From: Solwaraspora sp. WMMD1047
GTDB lineage: Bacteria; Actinomycetota; Actinomycetes; Mycobacteriales; Micromonosporaceae
Assembly (NCBI RefSeq): GCF_029626155.1
Contig: NZ_JARUBL010000001.1
Span: 4,258,501 to 4,322,500, forward strand
Direction of reading: 5' to 3'
DNA length: 64,000 nt
Part shown: piece by piece, positions 19,277-27,851 of the stretch
Layout: every line of letters starts with the position of its first letter
Position numbering within the stretch: position 1 is the first letter of the stretch
Translations under genes and position numbers: made by a program
The notes under the pieces: model-generated
The model's input: the letters and a program-made list of their open reading frames with translations, nothing else
Told to the model about the DNA's origin: nothing
Databases searched by the model: none

Positions 19277-19859
19277 GCCGTACGTCCGCGTCGGTGACGA
19301 CGCCTTCGTCGAGGCTCGACACCTCGACGCGCAGCAGAGCGCCTTCGCGGTGCTCGTCGGTGACCTCGCGCAACAGCGTGTACGGTCCGGCGACCAGCCG
19401 CCGCAGTCGGCTGCGCAGACCCTCCCCACCGGACAGCTGGGTCGTGTACTCGACCGCGTCGCGCCCCAGCACCTTGCCGCGTCCGGTCTGGCGCAGGCTG
19501 GCCACGTCACCGCTGAGCACCAGCTCGGCCAGGGGAAGCAGCGACCCGGTGTCAAGCGTCAGCGACGTGCCCTCCTCGATCACGGTGCCGTGCCGGGCGG
19601 CGCGGTCGCCGTACACGTCGGTCACGCCGGACAGCCGGGTCCGGGTGTCCATGAACTCCTCCTTCGTACGCGGTTCCCGGCCGAAACCGCGTGGCGAGGT
19701 CGCCAACGCGAGCAGGTCGCCCACCGGGAGCCCGGACTCGTCGCGGACGTGGAAGCGGCTGCCCAGCCACCAGATCGTGGCCGGCGCCTTGATGGTGGCG
19801 GCGCCGGGCAGCTCGCGGGTGATGACGATGCCGGTGCGTACGTTGAGTTCGACGGCCAT
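19263..19859 (-). CDS. Hypothetical protein, partner of the ChaN/TIKI-like gene
   Basis: A 198-residue, mostly beta-rich protein of unknown function: VELNVRTGIVITRELPGAATIKAPATIWWLGSRFHVRD, then the strand-rich TDVYGDRAARHGTVIEEG and GKVLGRDAVEYTTQLSGGEGLRSRLRRLVAGPYTLLREV. The last region resembles proteins that report an internal state-dependent binding surface, but no family is certain. Start ATG 19859 with AAGGA upstream. It begins 26 bp after the end of the upstream gene (19886-20941) on the same strand, so the two are probably one operon and may act together. Confidence 0.65.
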   Translation of the reverse strand: MAVELNVRTGIVITRELPGAATIKAPATIWWLGSRFHVRDESGLPVGDLLALATSPRGFGREPRTKEEFMDTRTRLSGVTDVYGDRAARHGTVIEEGTSLTLDTGSLLPLAELVLSGDVASLRQTGRGKVLGRDAVEYTTQLSGGEGLRSRLRRLVAGPYTLLREVTDEHREGALLRVEVSSLDEGVVTDADVRLTRR

Positions 19860-19885
19860 GTCCGGTCCTTTCTCGTTCGTGACGC

Positions 19886-20941
19886 TCAGGAGGACCGCAG
19901 CAGGCCGGTGCGCTCGACGACGGCTTTGAAATACTTGCGGGTCACCACGTGTACGTGGGCATTGTCCGGTACCCGGTGGTTCCGCTGGAGCCATTTGCGG
20001 TGGTGATCGCCCATGCCTGCGTACCGCACGCCTCGCGCGGCGGCGTTCTCGACCGCCTTCGCGAAGTACAGGTTGCGCCACAGCGCGAACATCCTCTGCT
20101 GTTCCTCGACCGTTCCCGTCGGCATCTCCTTCAGGACCTGCTGTTCCTCGCCGGTGATCCCCGGGTCGGTGTGGGCGCGTTCGATCATCACCGGCACGTA
20201 CGCCTGGCAGAGCTCCAGCAGGGGTGCGTACTTGTCCGCATGGATGTCCAGGACCAACGGGTCGCCGAGGAAACCGTCCACGGGCAGACCCGTGATGAAC
20301 GGTTCGAGGATGGCGCGGTGGGTGTTGACGGCCTGGACCAGCAAGGTCTCGGCACCGGTCTTGGCATGGCCGGCGAGGTCCTTCGCCCAGCCCCAGCCGA
20401 TCTTGATGTACCGCTGGTCCGGCTGGCCCCAGTAACGGCCCTCCCCGGAGGTCATCTCTTTCATGTCGGCCGTCTTGTCGAAGAACGGCACGAGTTCGGC
20501 GACCGTGTCGGCGATCTTCGGGAGCAGGGATTCCCCGCCCACCAGGGTCAGCTCACCGAGCAGGTCGACGCCGAACTGGCTCAGCAGAGCGGTGTTCTCG
20601 ACCAGGTACGCCTTCTTGAACTCGCTCTCCGCGGCTAGGACATCGGTGGCGAACTGCTCGTAGATGAACCTGTTCGACCGTACCGCCGCGACGGTCTGCT
20701 CCAGGGAAAGATAGTCGTGTTCCTCACCGACGATGTTCAGACCCGCCTGGTCGAACCGCACCCAGGTGCCGGGCTCGGCCGGTCCGGGAAGGTTGCCGAT
20801 GTGATCGGTCGTCCGCGCCGCGAAGGCGCGCGCCTCGTCCCAGTCGACGAACTCGCGCACCACATCATCGTCGACATAGGGCTTCGTCGCCTGGGCGTCG
20901 GTGAGAACCTCGTCGATCTTCTTTCCCTCTACCCACAGCAT
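19886..20941 (-). CDS. Putative ChaN/TraB/TIKI-superfamily protein
   Basis: A 351-residue cytoplasmic protein. Near the N-terminus LNIVGEEHDYLSLEQ holds a GxxH motif (G72-E-E-H75). Near the C-terminus RYAGMGDHHRKWL holds a second (G311-D-H-H314). Two GxxH motifs plus conserved acids define the TIKI/TraB/EreA/ChaN superfamily, whose members are metalloproteases, esterases or haem binders. Similar GE-x-H-D segments also occur in putative effectors of actinobacterial contractile injection systems. Start ATG 20941 has a strong AGGAGGG. Family membership is inferred from motifs and needs a structure-based comparison. Confidence 0.5.
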   Translation of the reverse strand: MLWVEGKKIDEVLTDAQATKPYVDDDVVREFVDWDEARAFAARTTDHIGNLPGPAEPGTWVRFDQAGLNIVGEEHDYLSLEQTVAAVRSNRFIYEQFATDVLAAESEFKKAYLVENTALLSQFGVDLLGELTLVGGESLLPKIADTVAELVPFFDKTADMKEMTSGEGRYWGQPDQRYIKIGWGWAKDLAGHAKTGAETLLVQAVNTHRAILEPFITGLPVDGFLGDPLVLDIHADKYAPLLELCQAYVPVMIERAHTDPGITGEEQQVLKEMPTGTVEEQQRMFALWRNLYFAKAVENAAARGVRYAGMGDHHRKWLQRNHRVPDNAHVHVVTRKYFKAVVERTGLLRSS

Positions 20942-21005
20942 CGGAAATCCCTCCTGTTTGGACCGGAGCCTAGCGACGGTGGCGCCGACTCAGAGACGGC
21001 TCCCT

Positions 21006-21020
21006 GACAGGTAACCTGTC
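21006..21020. promoter_or_regulatory. Operator-like palindrome
   Basis: GACAGGT-A-ACCTGTC: perfect 7-bp arms around one base, 65-79 bp upstream of the ChaN/TIKI-like gene (minus strand). A dimeric repressor site is likely by form; the regulator is unknown. Confidence 0.45.
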
Positions 21021-21071
21021 CGAACCCGGCAGCGGCCTCGTGCCGGCGTCTTCGACACGGGGGGGGTCGGG

Positions 21072-21251
21072 GTGTGGTTGGCCAACCTGCCCGACGGCAA
21101 CCTGGCGCTGTACCGGGCCAACGGCACCGTGACCTGGTCGACCCGTACCACCGGCACCGGCTCCTCGACGTTGTGGCTGCAGGAGGATGGCAACCTCGTG
21201 CTCTACCGGGACCGCGACGGCGCGCCGATCTGGGCCACCGGCACCGCGTAG
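21072..21251 (+). pseudogene. Truncated bulb-type (B-) lectin domain
   Basis: The frame GVWLANLPDGNLALYRANG and TLWLQEDGNLVLYRDRDGAPIWATGTA shows two repeats of a mannose-binding B-lectin fold (pattern x-D-G-N-L-x-L-Y and W at the repeat end). It ends at TAG 21251. The N-terminal part and any secretion signal are missing: an in-frame stop lies about 60 bp upstream and there is no proper ribosome-binding site. It looks like the 3' remnant of a secreted lectin gene. Confidence 0.65.
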
Positions 21252-21320
21252 GTGGGCAACTGCCGAATTTACCCTGTACGCTGTACGGGATAAGCCGGCC
21301 GCGATCCACTGGAGCCCCGC

Positions 21321-21698
21321 ATGAAGATCACCTCGTCCGCCGTCTCCCTCAACGTCGAGGACGTCGCCGCGTCCAGCGACTTCCTCCGTCGACACTTCGG
21401 CTTCCAGGAGGCGATGGCCGCCGACGGGTTCGCCTCCCTGACCCGCGACGACGCCGGGATGAACGTCGTCTTCCTGCGCCGCGGACTGGCCACCCTCCCC
21501 GACGACCAGCGCGACGACCACGCCCAGGGGTTGATCCTCGCCTTCGTCGTCGACGACCTGGAAGGGGAACTGGCCCGGCTGCAGTCCGAGGGGGTGACCA
21601 TCACCATGCCGTTGACCAGCGAGGAATGGGGTGAGCGCGCCTTCCAGGTACGCGACCCCAACGGCGTGATCATCCAGCTCGTCGACTGGAACGGCTGA
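21321..21698 (+). CDS. VOC (glyoxalase/bleomycin-resistance-like) family protein
   Basis: A 125-residue vicinal-oxygen-chelate protein with two beta-alpha-beta-beta-beta modules: MKITSSAVSLNVEDVAASSDFLRRHFGFQEAM and GLILAFVVDDLEGELARLQSEGV, ending in the hallmark AFQVRDPNGVIIQLVDW with a metal-site Gln/Glu region. It may be a dioxygenase, isomerase, lyase or a drug-binding protein. Start ATG 21321 has GGAG 8 bp upstream. A tandem CTGTACG CTGTACG at 21274-21287 precedes it and could be part of an operator. It is convergent with the GNAT gene, and a shared hairpin lies at 21709-21726. Confidence 0.88.
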   Translation: MKITSSAVSLNVEDVAASSDFLRRHFGFQEAMAADGFASLTRDDAGMNVVFLRRGLATLPDDQRDDHAQGLILAFVVDDLEGELARLQSEGVTITMPLTSEEWGERAFQVRDPNGVIIQLVDWNG

Positions 21699-21708
21699 CC
21701 ACCGCCAC

Positions 21709-21726
21709 CCGCCGGTCAGCCGGCGG
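21709..21726. terminator. Hairpin between convergent genes
   Basis: CCGCCGG-TCAG-CCGGCGG, perfect 7-bp stem with a 4-base loop, just after the VOC gene and covering the stop of the convergent GNAT gene. No U-tract follows, as is usual in high-GC actinomycetes. Confidence 0.55.
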
Positions 21727-22201
21727 TCAGGTCCTTGCGCATCTGCTGGGTGACGACCGCGTAGCCCGACCCGGCGTAGAGGGCGATCGCGGTCTGGTTG
21801 TCGCCGAAGACGTTCAGTTCGAGCGCGGAGATTCCCCGTTCCCGGACGGCGGCCTCGGCCGCGGCCAGCAGCGCCCGCCCGTAGCCGCGTCCCCGGTGCT
21901 CGGCCCGGACCTCGATGTCGTAGAGAAAGGCGCAGTCGACGGTGCCGCGCGGGTGCGTCAGCCCGATCCACAGGCGCCCGACCGGCGTGCCGTCCGGGCG
22001 CTCTGCGATGAGCAGCAGCGACCCGTCGGTCGCCAACCCCTCGGGCAGCAGGGTGTCGTTGCCCTGCCGGGCCAGCTCCAGTGCCCGCTCCGGCTGCCAG
22101 GTGCCGGCCGCGACCTGCGAGTCCGCGAACCGCCGGTCGATCTCGGAACGCCACCGCTCGTACTCGACCTTGGTCATGCTCCGCACGGACAGCTCCACCA
22201 T
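21716..22201 (-). CDS. GNAT family N-acetyltransferase
   Basis: A 161-residue acetyltransferase. It has the full GNAT core: LLLIAERPDGTPVGRLWIGL, strand FLYDIEVRAEHRGRGYGRALL (acetyl-CoA loop R/Q-x-x-G-x-G/A as RGRGYG), helix AAEAAVRERGISALELNVFGDNQTAIALYAGSGY. It ends VVTQQMRKDL, typical of aminoglycoside- or protein-acetylating members. Start ATG 22201. The substrate is unknown. It is followed closely by no other gene on its strand. Confidence 0.92.
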   Translation of the reverse strand: MVELSVRSMTKVEYERWRSEIDRRFADSQVAAGTWQPERALELARQGNDTLLPEGLATDGSLLLIAERPDGTPVGRLWIGLTHPRGTVDCAFLYDIEVRAEHRGRGYGRALLAAAEAAVRERGISALELNVFGDNQTAIALYAGSGYAVVTQQMRKDLTAG

Positions 22202-22224
22202 GCGGAGATCATGACAGGTAAGGG

Positions 22225-24891
22225 TCAGGGGCGGCGGCAGCCGGGCGGGTCGTCGGGGCGGGCGCGGCCGCAGAAGTAGATCTCCCGGGGCTGGACGGAG
22301 ACGTCCGGCACGCTGCCGACGTACATCAGGGACAGTCGCTTCTGCACCGGTTCGCCGGTGTCGACGGAGAAGGTGGTCGGGCCGGTGACCCCGGGGTACG
22401 GGGCGGTCGCGTTCTGCCGGAGCACCTCGGTGAAGACGGCCACCGGGCTGACCGCGGCCGGCTCCCAGGGGCGGCCGGCGATGGCGAGCCGGCCGGCCAG
22501 CTGCTCGACCGCCTGGATCAGCATCATGGACGCGTCGTAGGCCAGCGCCACCCGCTCCCCCACCGCCGGTGAGTCGCCGGAGGTGCAGCGTGGCGGGGTG
22601 AGCAGGTCGTCGCGGCCGATCAGGTCCAGGAAGCTGCGGCGTACCTCGTCGGTCGCCGCGTCGGCGCGCAGCCGGTTGCAGGTGCCGAGCGCGGCCTTCG
22701 AGACGTACGCCACCGGCAGGTTGCCCGGCGCGTTCGCGCGGAGCTGGTGGTTTGCCATGTACCGGTTCACCGAGTCGTCGGCGACCAGGTGGGCGGGCGG
22801 GTTGTTGCCGCAGCCGCGCAGCGCCTCCAGGAACTCGTCGAACTCGGAGTACCGGCCGGCGAAGAAGAGCAGTCCCTGGTAGCCGCACTCGTGGGCCAGC
22901 GAGTCGCCGAACCGGAACTGGCTGACCGTCGCCCGCTCGCCGAATCGCTGGGTCACCCCCTCGACCAGGGTGCGCACGTAGAGGTCGTCCTCCAGCCGGG
23001 CCTCGTCGCCGGTGGTGTAGTGCAGGTGCGCGTCGGCGACGCCGAGCACGTCGGCGGCGTAGCCGGCGACCAGCGCGGCCTGGTCGGCGTTCGGGGCGAC
23101 CATCTGCAGGTAGAGCCGGGAGTTGCGGTAGAGCCCGTCGGCGGAGAGGGTGGGCGCGATGGCGGGCAGCCCGATCTCGTTGAGCCGGCGCAGCGCCCGC
23201 GCGGTGCTGGTCCGGCTCTCCACCAGTCCCACCACGCCGACGACGGTCGGATCCCGCTCCGCCAGCTCGGCCAGCAGCTCCACGGTCGCCTGTGCGTGCC
23301 GCATCTGCTGGCCGCCGTTGGCGATCACGATCCGCAGCAGTGCCTGGCCGTCGGTGCTCGCGGAGGCTTTCATCCGGGCGTACTGGGCGACCGCCATCCC
23401 CTCCAGCTCCTCGCGCTCGGAGACGTAGGAGACCTCGTTCGGCCCGGTCCGCTGGCCGGTCATGATGCCGAGGTAAACCAGGGTCATCAGCGGTCGACGC
23501 CGGTCGCTGCCCGCCCAGACCCGGTCCACCTCCTGGTTCTGCCGGAAGATCCGTTCCTGTACGGCGCGCAGCGCGTCCTGCCCCGGGTCCCGGTTGAACA
23601 CGTAGCCGGCGTTGTCGCTGTAGCCGATGCATTCGCCGTCGACCAGCCGGACGGCGATGTTGCCGCGCAGCGGCTGCGGCAGGCAACCCGGTCCCCACCG
23701 GCCGCCGGCCCAGACCAGGCTGCCGGCGAGCAGCGCGAGCACCAGGCCGGCCACCGTGATCCGCCGCGCCCACCACGGCGGCCGCGGCACCACCAGGTCG
23801 GTGGTGATCCGGGGCGCGACCCGGCCGCTCGGCTCGTCGTCCGCGGTGAGCAGCAGGTACCAGGCGTCCGGGCGGCGCAACCGGCGGCGCTCGGCCAGCG
23901 AGTCCCACCAGTCGTCGAGCGCCGCCTCCGCGTCGACCAGCCGGTACGCCGGCCCGCCGGTGCCGGCCGGCGGTTCGTCGGCGGCGCCGACCACCAGCAG
24001 CGGGTCAACCCGGCCGGTCTCGTTGCGTACCTCGTTCATCAGCCGCAGCAGGGTGTGGCCGGCGTTGCCGAGCTGCACGTTGTCGACCAGCATGATCGGG
24101 TACGCGGTGCGCCGCCAGCCGGCCAGCCGCAGCGGCCACCGGCCGTACGCGCGCCGCAGGTCCTCCAGGAACGCGTGTACCAGCAGCTTGTTGACCTGGT
24201 CGGGCTGTTCGCCGTTGCGCCAGCCGGTGGTCAGCCGTTCGGCGAAGCCGACGAAGGTCACCGACTGCCGGGGGGCGAGATACTGCTGGCGCATGAACCA
24301 CCGGTAGTGGCGGCCGACCAGCGGCACCCGGCCGGAGACGGCGGCCCGGAAGACCACGCCGGGGACGGCCCGGCGGACCAGCCAGATCAGGAACCGGTAG
24401 AAGACCGCGAAGGCCGTCTCGGCGCCGGCGCCGCCCCGATCCGGGTCGGCCAGCCGGCGGCGGCGGTCACGCAACTGCTCGGCGAGCCGGGCCCGCCGGT
24501 GGTGCACCTCGACCCCGGGCAGCGTCTGGTCCATCAGCCACCGGGCCAGCGAGTAGTGCCGGAACTGGAACGGCTCGGCGCCGAAGGCGTCCAGCGACAG
24601 CTGGTTGTGCGCCTCGTCCAGCAGCGGCCGCACGTCACCGCCGTCGGGGTAGCGGGCCGCGTCCACGGTGACGTGGGGCACCCGCCGCCGGGGGGCGCCG
24701 GTCAGCCGGCGCAGCAGCGGTCGCAGCACGTCCGACCCGGTCGCGCCGACGACCCAGATCAGGGGCAGCCGGTGCTCGCTGCGCCGCGGCCGCCGCAGCA
24801 GCCGGGCGACCAGCGCGAGCAGTTCGGCCGCCCCGCCTGGGGTGGGGCGTACTCGGGCGAGGTGCTGCCCGCCGGCCGATGCTCCGGTCAC
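22225..24891 (-). CDS. Degenerate NTPase-like domain, one membrane helix, extracellular ligand-binding domain
   Basis: An 888-residue protein from GTG 24891, which has GGAGGGAGG 5 bp upstream. Residues 1-380 look cytoplasmic: a P-loop-like LIWVVGATGSDVLRPLL without the lysine-Ser/Thr pair, and a Walker-B-like YPIMLVDNVQLGN. One transmembrane helix (about 388-405, ITVAGLVLALLAGSLVWAG) follows. The rest is an extracellular type I periplasmic-binding-protein-like domain (LMTLVYLGIMTGQ, VVGVVGLVESRTSTARALRRLNEIGLPAIAPTLSADGLY, VALAYDASMMLIQAVEQLAG), as in branched-chain amino-acid binding proteins and receptors. No permease or ATPase gene is nearby, so a sensor or signalling role is more likely than transport. 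Confidence 0.72.
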   Translation of the reverse strand: MTGASAGGQHLARVRPTPGGAAELLALVARLLRRPRRSEHRLPLIWVVGATGSDVLRPLLRRLTGAPRRRVPHVTVDAARYPDGGDVRPLLDEAHNQLSLDAFGAEPFQFRHYSLARWLMDQTLPGVEVHHRRARLAEQLRDRRRRLADPDRGGAGAETAFAVFYRFLIWLVRRAVPGVVFRAAVSGRVPLVGRHYRWFMRQQYLAPRQSVTFVGFAERLTTGWRNGEQPDQVNKLLVHAFLEDLRRAYGRWPLRLAGWRRTAYPIMLVDNVQLGNAGHTLLRLMNEVRNETGRVDPLLVVGAADEPPAGTGGPAYRLVDAEAALDDWWDSLAERRRLRRPDAWYLLLTADDEPSGRVAPRITTDLVVPRPPWWARRITVAGLVLALLAGSLVWAGGRWGPGCLPQPLRGNIAVRLVDGECIGYSDNAGYVFNRDPGQDALRAVQERIFRQNQEVDRVWAGSDRRRPLMTLVYLGIMTGQRTGPNEVSYVSEREELEGMAVAQYARMKASASTDGQALLRIVIANGGQQMRHAQATVELLAELAERDPTVVGVVGLVESRTSTARALRRLNEIGLPAIAPTLSADGLYRNSRLYLQMVAPNADQAALVAGYAADVLGVADAHLHYTTGDEARLEDDLYVRTLVEGVTQRFGERATVSQFRFGDSLAHECGYQGLLFFAGRYSEFDEFLEALRGCGNNPPAHLVADDSVNRYMANHQLRANAPGNLPVAYVSKAALGTCNRLRADAATDEVRRSFLDLIGRDDLLTPPRCTSGDSPAVGERVALAYDASMMLIQAVEQLAGRLAIAGRPWEPAAVSPVAVFTEVLRQNATAPYPGVTGPTTFSVDTGEPVQKRLSLMYVGSVPDVSVQPREIYFCGRARPDDPPGCRRP

Positions 24892-24999
24892 CGGGTCCTC
24901 CCTCCGTTCGCGACACACCCAGTCTCCGGCATGTCGACCACCGCGGGGAAACCATCGGCTACCGGTCCGATCACGACACCGGTACGGGGATGACTGTGG

Positions 25000-26040
25000 T
25001 CAGACGAGGTTGGCGTCGCGCAGCAGCCGCCACAGACCCGCGCCGTCCGGGGCGCAGAGCCAGCGGCGGCCGGGCGGCCCGGCGGCCACCGAGCCGCCGG
25101 ACGGGGCCGGGAACGCACCGGCCAGCACCGCCTGGGTGGGCGAGAGCCGGCGGATCGCCACCCCGGCGACGTTCTCCGGATGCCCGGCGGCGAACTCGGC
25201 GTAGATCTCCTGGTCGTGCTGGCCGTCGTCGCCGATCAGCAGCCACCGGATGTCGGGGAACTCCCGGGCCAGCCGGGCCAGGGTGGCGCGCTTGTGTTCC
25301 CGGCCGCTGCGGAACCAGCGGTCCGCGGTCGGCCCCCAGTTGGTCAGCAGCAGCGGGCCGGCCGGGTAGAGGTGCCGGGAGAGGAACCGGGTCAGGGCCG
25401 GCGCGACGTTCCACGCGCCGGTGGAGAGGTAGAGAACCGGGGCGCCCGGGTGCGCGGTGACCAGTCGCTCGTAGAGCACCGCCATGCCGGGCACGGCCAT
25501 CCGGGCGTGTTCGTCGAGGACGAAGGTGTTCCAGGCGGCGAGCATCGGACGGGGCAGGGCGGTGACCATCACGGTGTCGTCGATGTCGGAGATGACGCCG
25601 AACCGCACCTGCGGATCGACGATCCGGATGGTCGCCTCGACCGGTTCCGCGCCGGGGCAGCTGAGGGTGGCGGTGGCCCAGCCGGGCGGCAGGTCGGCCT
25701 CGACCATGGCGTCGATGTAGCCGCTGCGGTCGGCGCGTACCTCGTGCCGGCCGCCGCCGGCCTCGATGATCACCGGAGCGCCCTTGACCGGCATGGTCAT
25801 GAAGGAGCGCCAGCCGCGGACCTTCTCCGGGCGGCGTGGCTCCGGGTCGAGTCGGGTGAGCAGCACCCGGCCCATCACCCGTACCCAGCCGGGCGCGCCG
25901 TAGCCGGTGTAGGCCACGATCGTCGGGTGCCAGCCGCGCTGCAGCAGCCGGCGGCCGATCACCGCCTGGATCGCGTCCTCGATCCGTGCCGCCCGGTGCG
26001 GACGAGTTATGGCCGCCGGGCCAGCAGGTACGAGAGCCAC
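25000..26040 (-). CDS. App1-family phosphatase (DUF2183)
   Basis: A 346-residue phosphatase related to the catalytic domain of yeast phosphatidate phosphatase App1. The HAD-type motif is FGVISDIDDTVMVT (Asp152 and Asp154 of DxDxT), followed by PGMAVLYERLV, PVLYLSTGAWNVAPALTRFL (motif II) and WLLIGDDGQHDQEIYAEFA (acidic motif). Bacterial members are secreted or cytoplasmic and their substrate is usually unproven. Start GTG 26040 follows a purine-rich stretch. It is divergent from the glycosyltransferase gene at 26156, which shares the short intergenic region. Confidence 0.85.
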   Translation of the reverse strand: MALVPAGPAAITRPHRAARIEDAIQAVIGRRLLQRGWHPTIVAYTGYGAPGWVRVMGRVLLTRLDPEPRRPEKVRGWRSFMTMPVKGAPVIIEAGGGRHEVRADRSGYIDAMVEADLPPGWATATLSCPGAEPVEATIRIVDPQVRFGVISDIDDTVMVTALPRPMLAAWNTFVLDEHARMAVPGMAVLYERLVTAHPGAPVLYLSTGAWNVAPALTRFLSRHLYPAGPLLLTNWGPTADRWFRSGREHKRATLARLAREFPDIRWLLIGDDGQHDQEIYAEFAAGHPENVAGVAIRRLSPTQAVLAGAFPAPSGGSVAAGPPGRRWLCAPDGAGLWRLLRDANLV

Positions 26041-26155
26041 GCTGCCACCCTGCCATACCCGGCCGGGGCCGGCCACGCGGCCCGGTCGGCCGGTGCCCGC
26101 GGATCGGGCCGATCGAGCCCGCCCGGTTCGCCCTGTATGGGAAGATTGTTCGGGG

Positions 26156-27793
26156 ATGACGGCACGCGAGTGGCACACCGTGCGCCGGCCGGGCCGGCTG
26201 GACGGCCCGGCCCGGCTGGCGCTCGCCCTGGGTCTGGCCGGGCTCGGCTACCGGGTGGCGCTCACCCTGCTCACCGTGCCGGCCACCAACAGCGACGAGG
26301 CGACCTTCGGGTTGGCGGCCCTGCACATTGCCAACGGCCGGGAGTTCCCGGTCCTGCTCTACGGCCAGCAGTACATGGGGGTGCTGGAGTCGTACCTGGC
26401 GGCGCCGCTGTTCGCGGTCTTCGGGGCGGGCTGGCGGCTGCTGCGGCTGCCCCTGCTGCTGCTCTGGGCACTGTTCGGCTACCTCACCTACCGGCTCACC
26501 CGACGGCTCTACTCGCCCTGGCTGGCCGCGGTCACCGTGGGGCTGCTGGCGCTCGGCTCGGAACGGGTGATCCGGGACCAGCTCACCGCGGTCGGCGGCC
26601 GACCCGAGATCAAGGCGGCGGTGGCCGGGCTGCTGCTGCTCGCGCTCTGGCTGGCGCGGCGCCGGGGCCGGCACCGGCTGCTCGGCTTCGCCGGGTACGG
26701 GCTGCTCACCGGGCTCTGCGTCTGGAGCGACTGGCTGGCGCTGCCCTACCTGGCCACCGTCGGCCTGGTGCTGCTGGCCGGCTGCGGCCGGGAGCTGTTC
26801 GGCCGGGCCGGCCTCGCGCTGGTGACCGGCTTCCTGGTCGGGGTCGCCCCGCTGGTCGTGGCCAACCTGACGGCGCCGCCGGGCGAGGACTCGCTCACCG
26901 TACTGCTCACGGTCAGCGGGGGCGAGCCGGCCGAACCGTCGCTGTCGGCCCGGCTGCGCGGCGCGGTGCTGCTGGGCATCCCACTGGCCACCGGCGTCTG
27001 CACCCCGCAGCGCTGCGGGGGCGCGGCGCAGTCCTGGGGGGTGCTGTACCTGCTCCTGGTCGCCGCCGCGATCGGGCTCGCCGTGGCGGGCCTACGCCGG
27101 CACCGCACCGACCGGCTCCGGTACGCCGGCCAGCTCGCCCTCGCCGCCGCCGCCGCGCTCACCATCGCCGGCTACGCCCGCAGCCCGTACGCGGCGCAGG
27201 CCCCGCTGGAGAGCGCCCGCTACCTGTCCATCCTGCAGATCTCCCTACCGGCCGTGCTCTGGCCGGTCTGGCTCGCCGCCCGCCCGACCCGCCAGCGCGG
27301 CGGTGCACCGCCCGACCAGCGACCCGGCGGTGACCGGCCCGACCGGCGCCGGGTGCTCGCGGTGCCGGCCGTCGGCCTGCTCGCCCTGCTGACGGTGGCC
27401 TGCGTGCTCACGTCGGCCGCCCTGGTCGCCCGGATCGGTGAAATCAGGGCCGAGGAGCGGCGGGCCCGCGAGCTGGCCGACACGGTTCGCGCGGCCGGCC
27501 TACGCCACGTGTACGCCGAATACTGGATCTGCAACCGGCTGACCTTCACCACCCGGGAGGAGGTGGTCTGCGCGGTCCTCGACGACCGGCTCCGCGCGGG
27601 GCAGGACCGCTATCTGCCGTACCGCTGGCGGGTGTGGGCCGCGGAGCGGCCGGGGTTCGTCTTCGTGGCCGGCGCGCCCGGCGAGGCGGCGCTGCGGACC
27701 TACCTGCGCGACCGCGACATCGCCGCGACCGTGACCGAGGTCGCCGGCTACCGGATCTACCGGCCGGCGAGCACCGTGCAGCCGTGGCGGTGA
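26156..27793 (+). CDS. ArnT/PMT-like membrane glycosyltransferase (GT-C fold)
   Basis: A 545-residue polytopic membrane protein with about 10-12 hydrophobic helices. The first outer loop carries the acidic pair of the family in PATNSDEATFGLAALHIANG, followed by YGQQYMGVLESYLAAPLF, a segment typical of family 39/83-like enzymes that use polyprenyl-phosphate sugars. A soluble C-terminal region begins near RIGEIRAEERRARELADTV and ends in a small alpha/beta segment RVWAAERPGFVFVAGAPGEAALRTYL. It probably glycosylates an extracellular acceptor. Start ATG 26156 is the first methionine before the signal-anchor helix; GGAAG lies about 10 bp upstream. Confidence 0.75.
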   Translation: MTAREWHTVRRPGRLDGPARLALALGLAGLGYRVALTLLTVPATNSDEATFGLAALHIANGREFPVLLYGQQYMGVLESYLAAPLFAVFGAGWRLLRLPLLLLWALFGYLTYRLTRRLYSPWLAAVTVGLLALGSERVIRDQLTAVGGRPEIKAAVAGLLLLALWLARRRGRHRLLGFAGYGLLTGLCVWSDWLALPYLATVGLVLLAGCGRELFGRAGLALVTGFLVGVAPLVVANLTAPPGEDSLTVLLTVSGGEPAEPSLSARLRGAVLLGIPLATGVCTPQRCGGAAQSWGVLYLLLVAAAIGLAVAGLRRHRTDRLRYAGQLALAAAAALTIAGYARSPYAAQAPLESARYLSILQISLPAVLWPVWLAARPTRQRGGAPPDQRPGGDRPDRRRVLAVPAVGLLALLTVACVLTSAALVARIGEIRAEERRARELADTVRAAGLRHVYAEYWICNRLTFTTREEVVCAVLDDRLRAGQDRYLPYRWRVWAAERPGFVFVAGAPGEAALRTYLRDRDIAATVTEVAGYRIYRPASTVQPWR

Positions 27794-27851
27794 CGCCCAA
27801 CGGGCCGAAACCAGGCCGACCGCGCCCGCCCCCGCCCGCCGGCCGTTCCGG

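Noticed and set aside
22747-24993. A 748-codon plus-strand frame opposite the receptor-like gene.
   Set aside because: Antisense shadow; the minus strand encodes a recognisable membrane receptor with a good ribosome-binding site.
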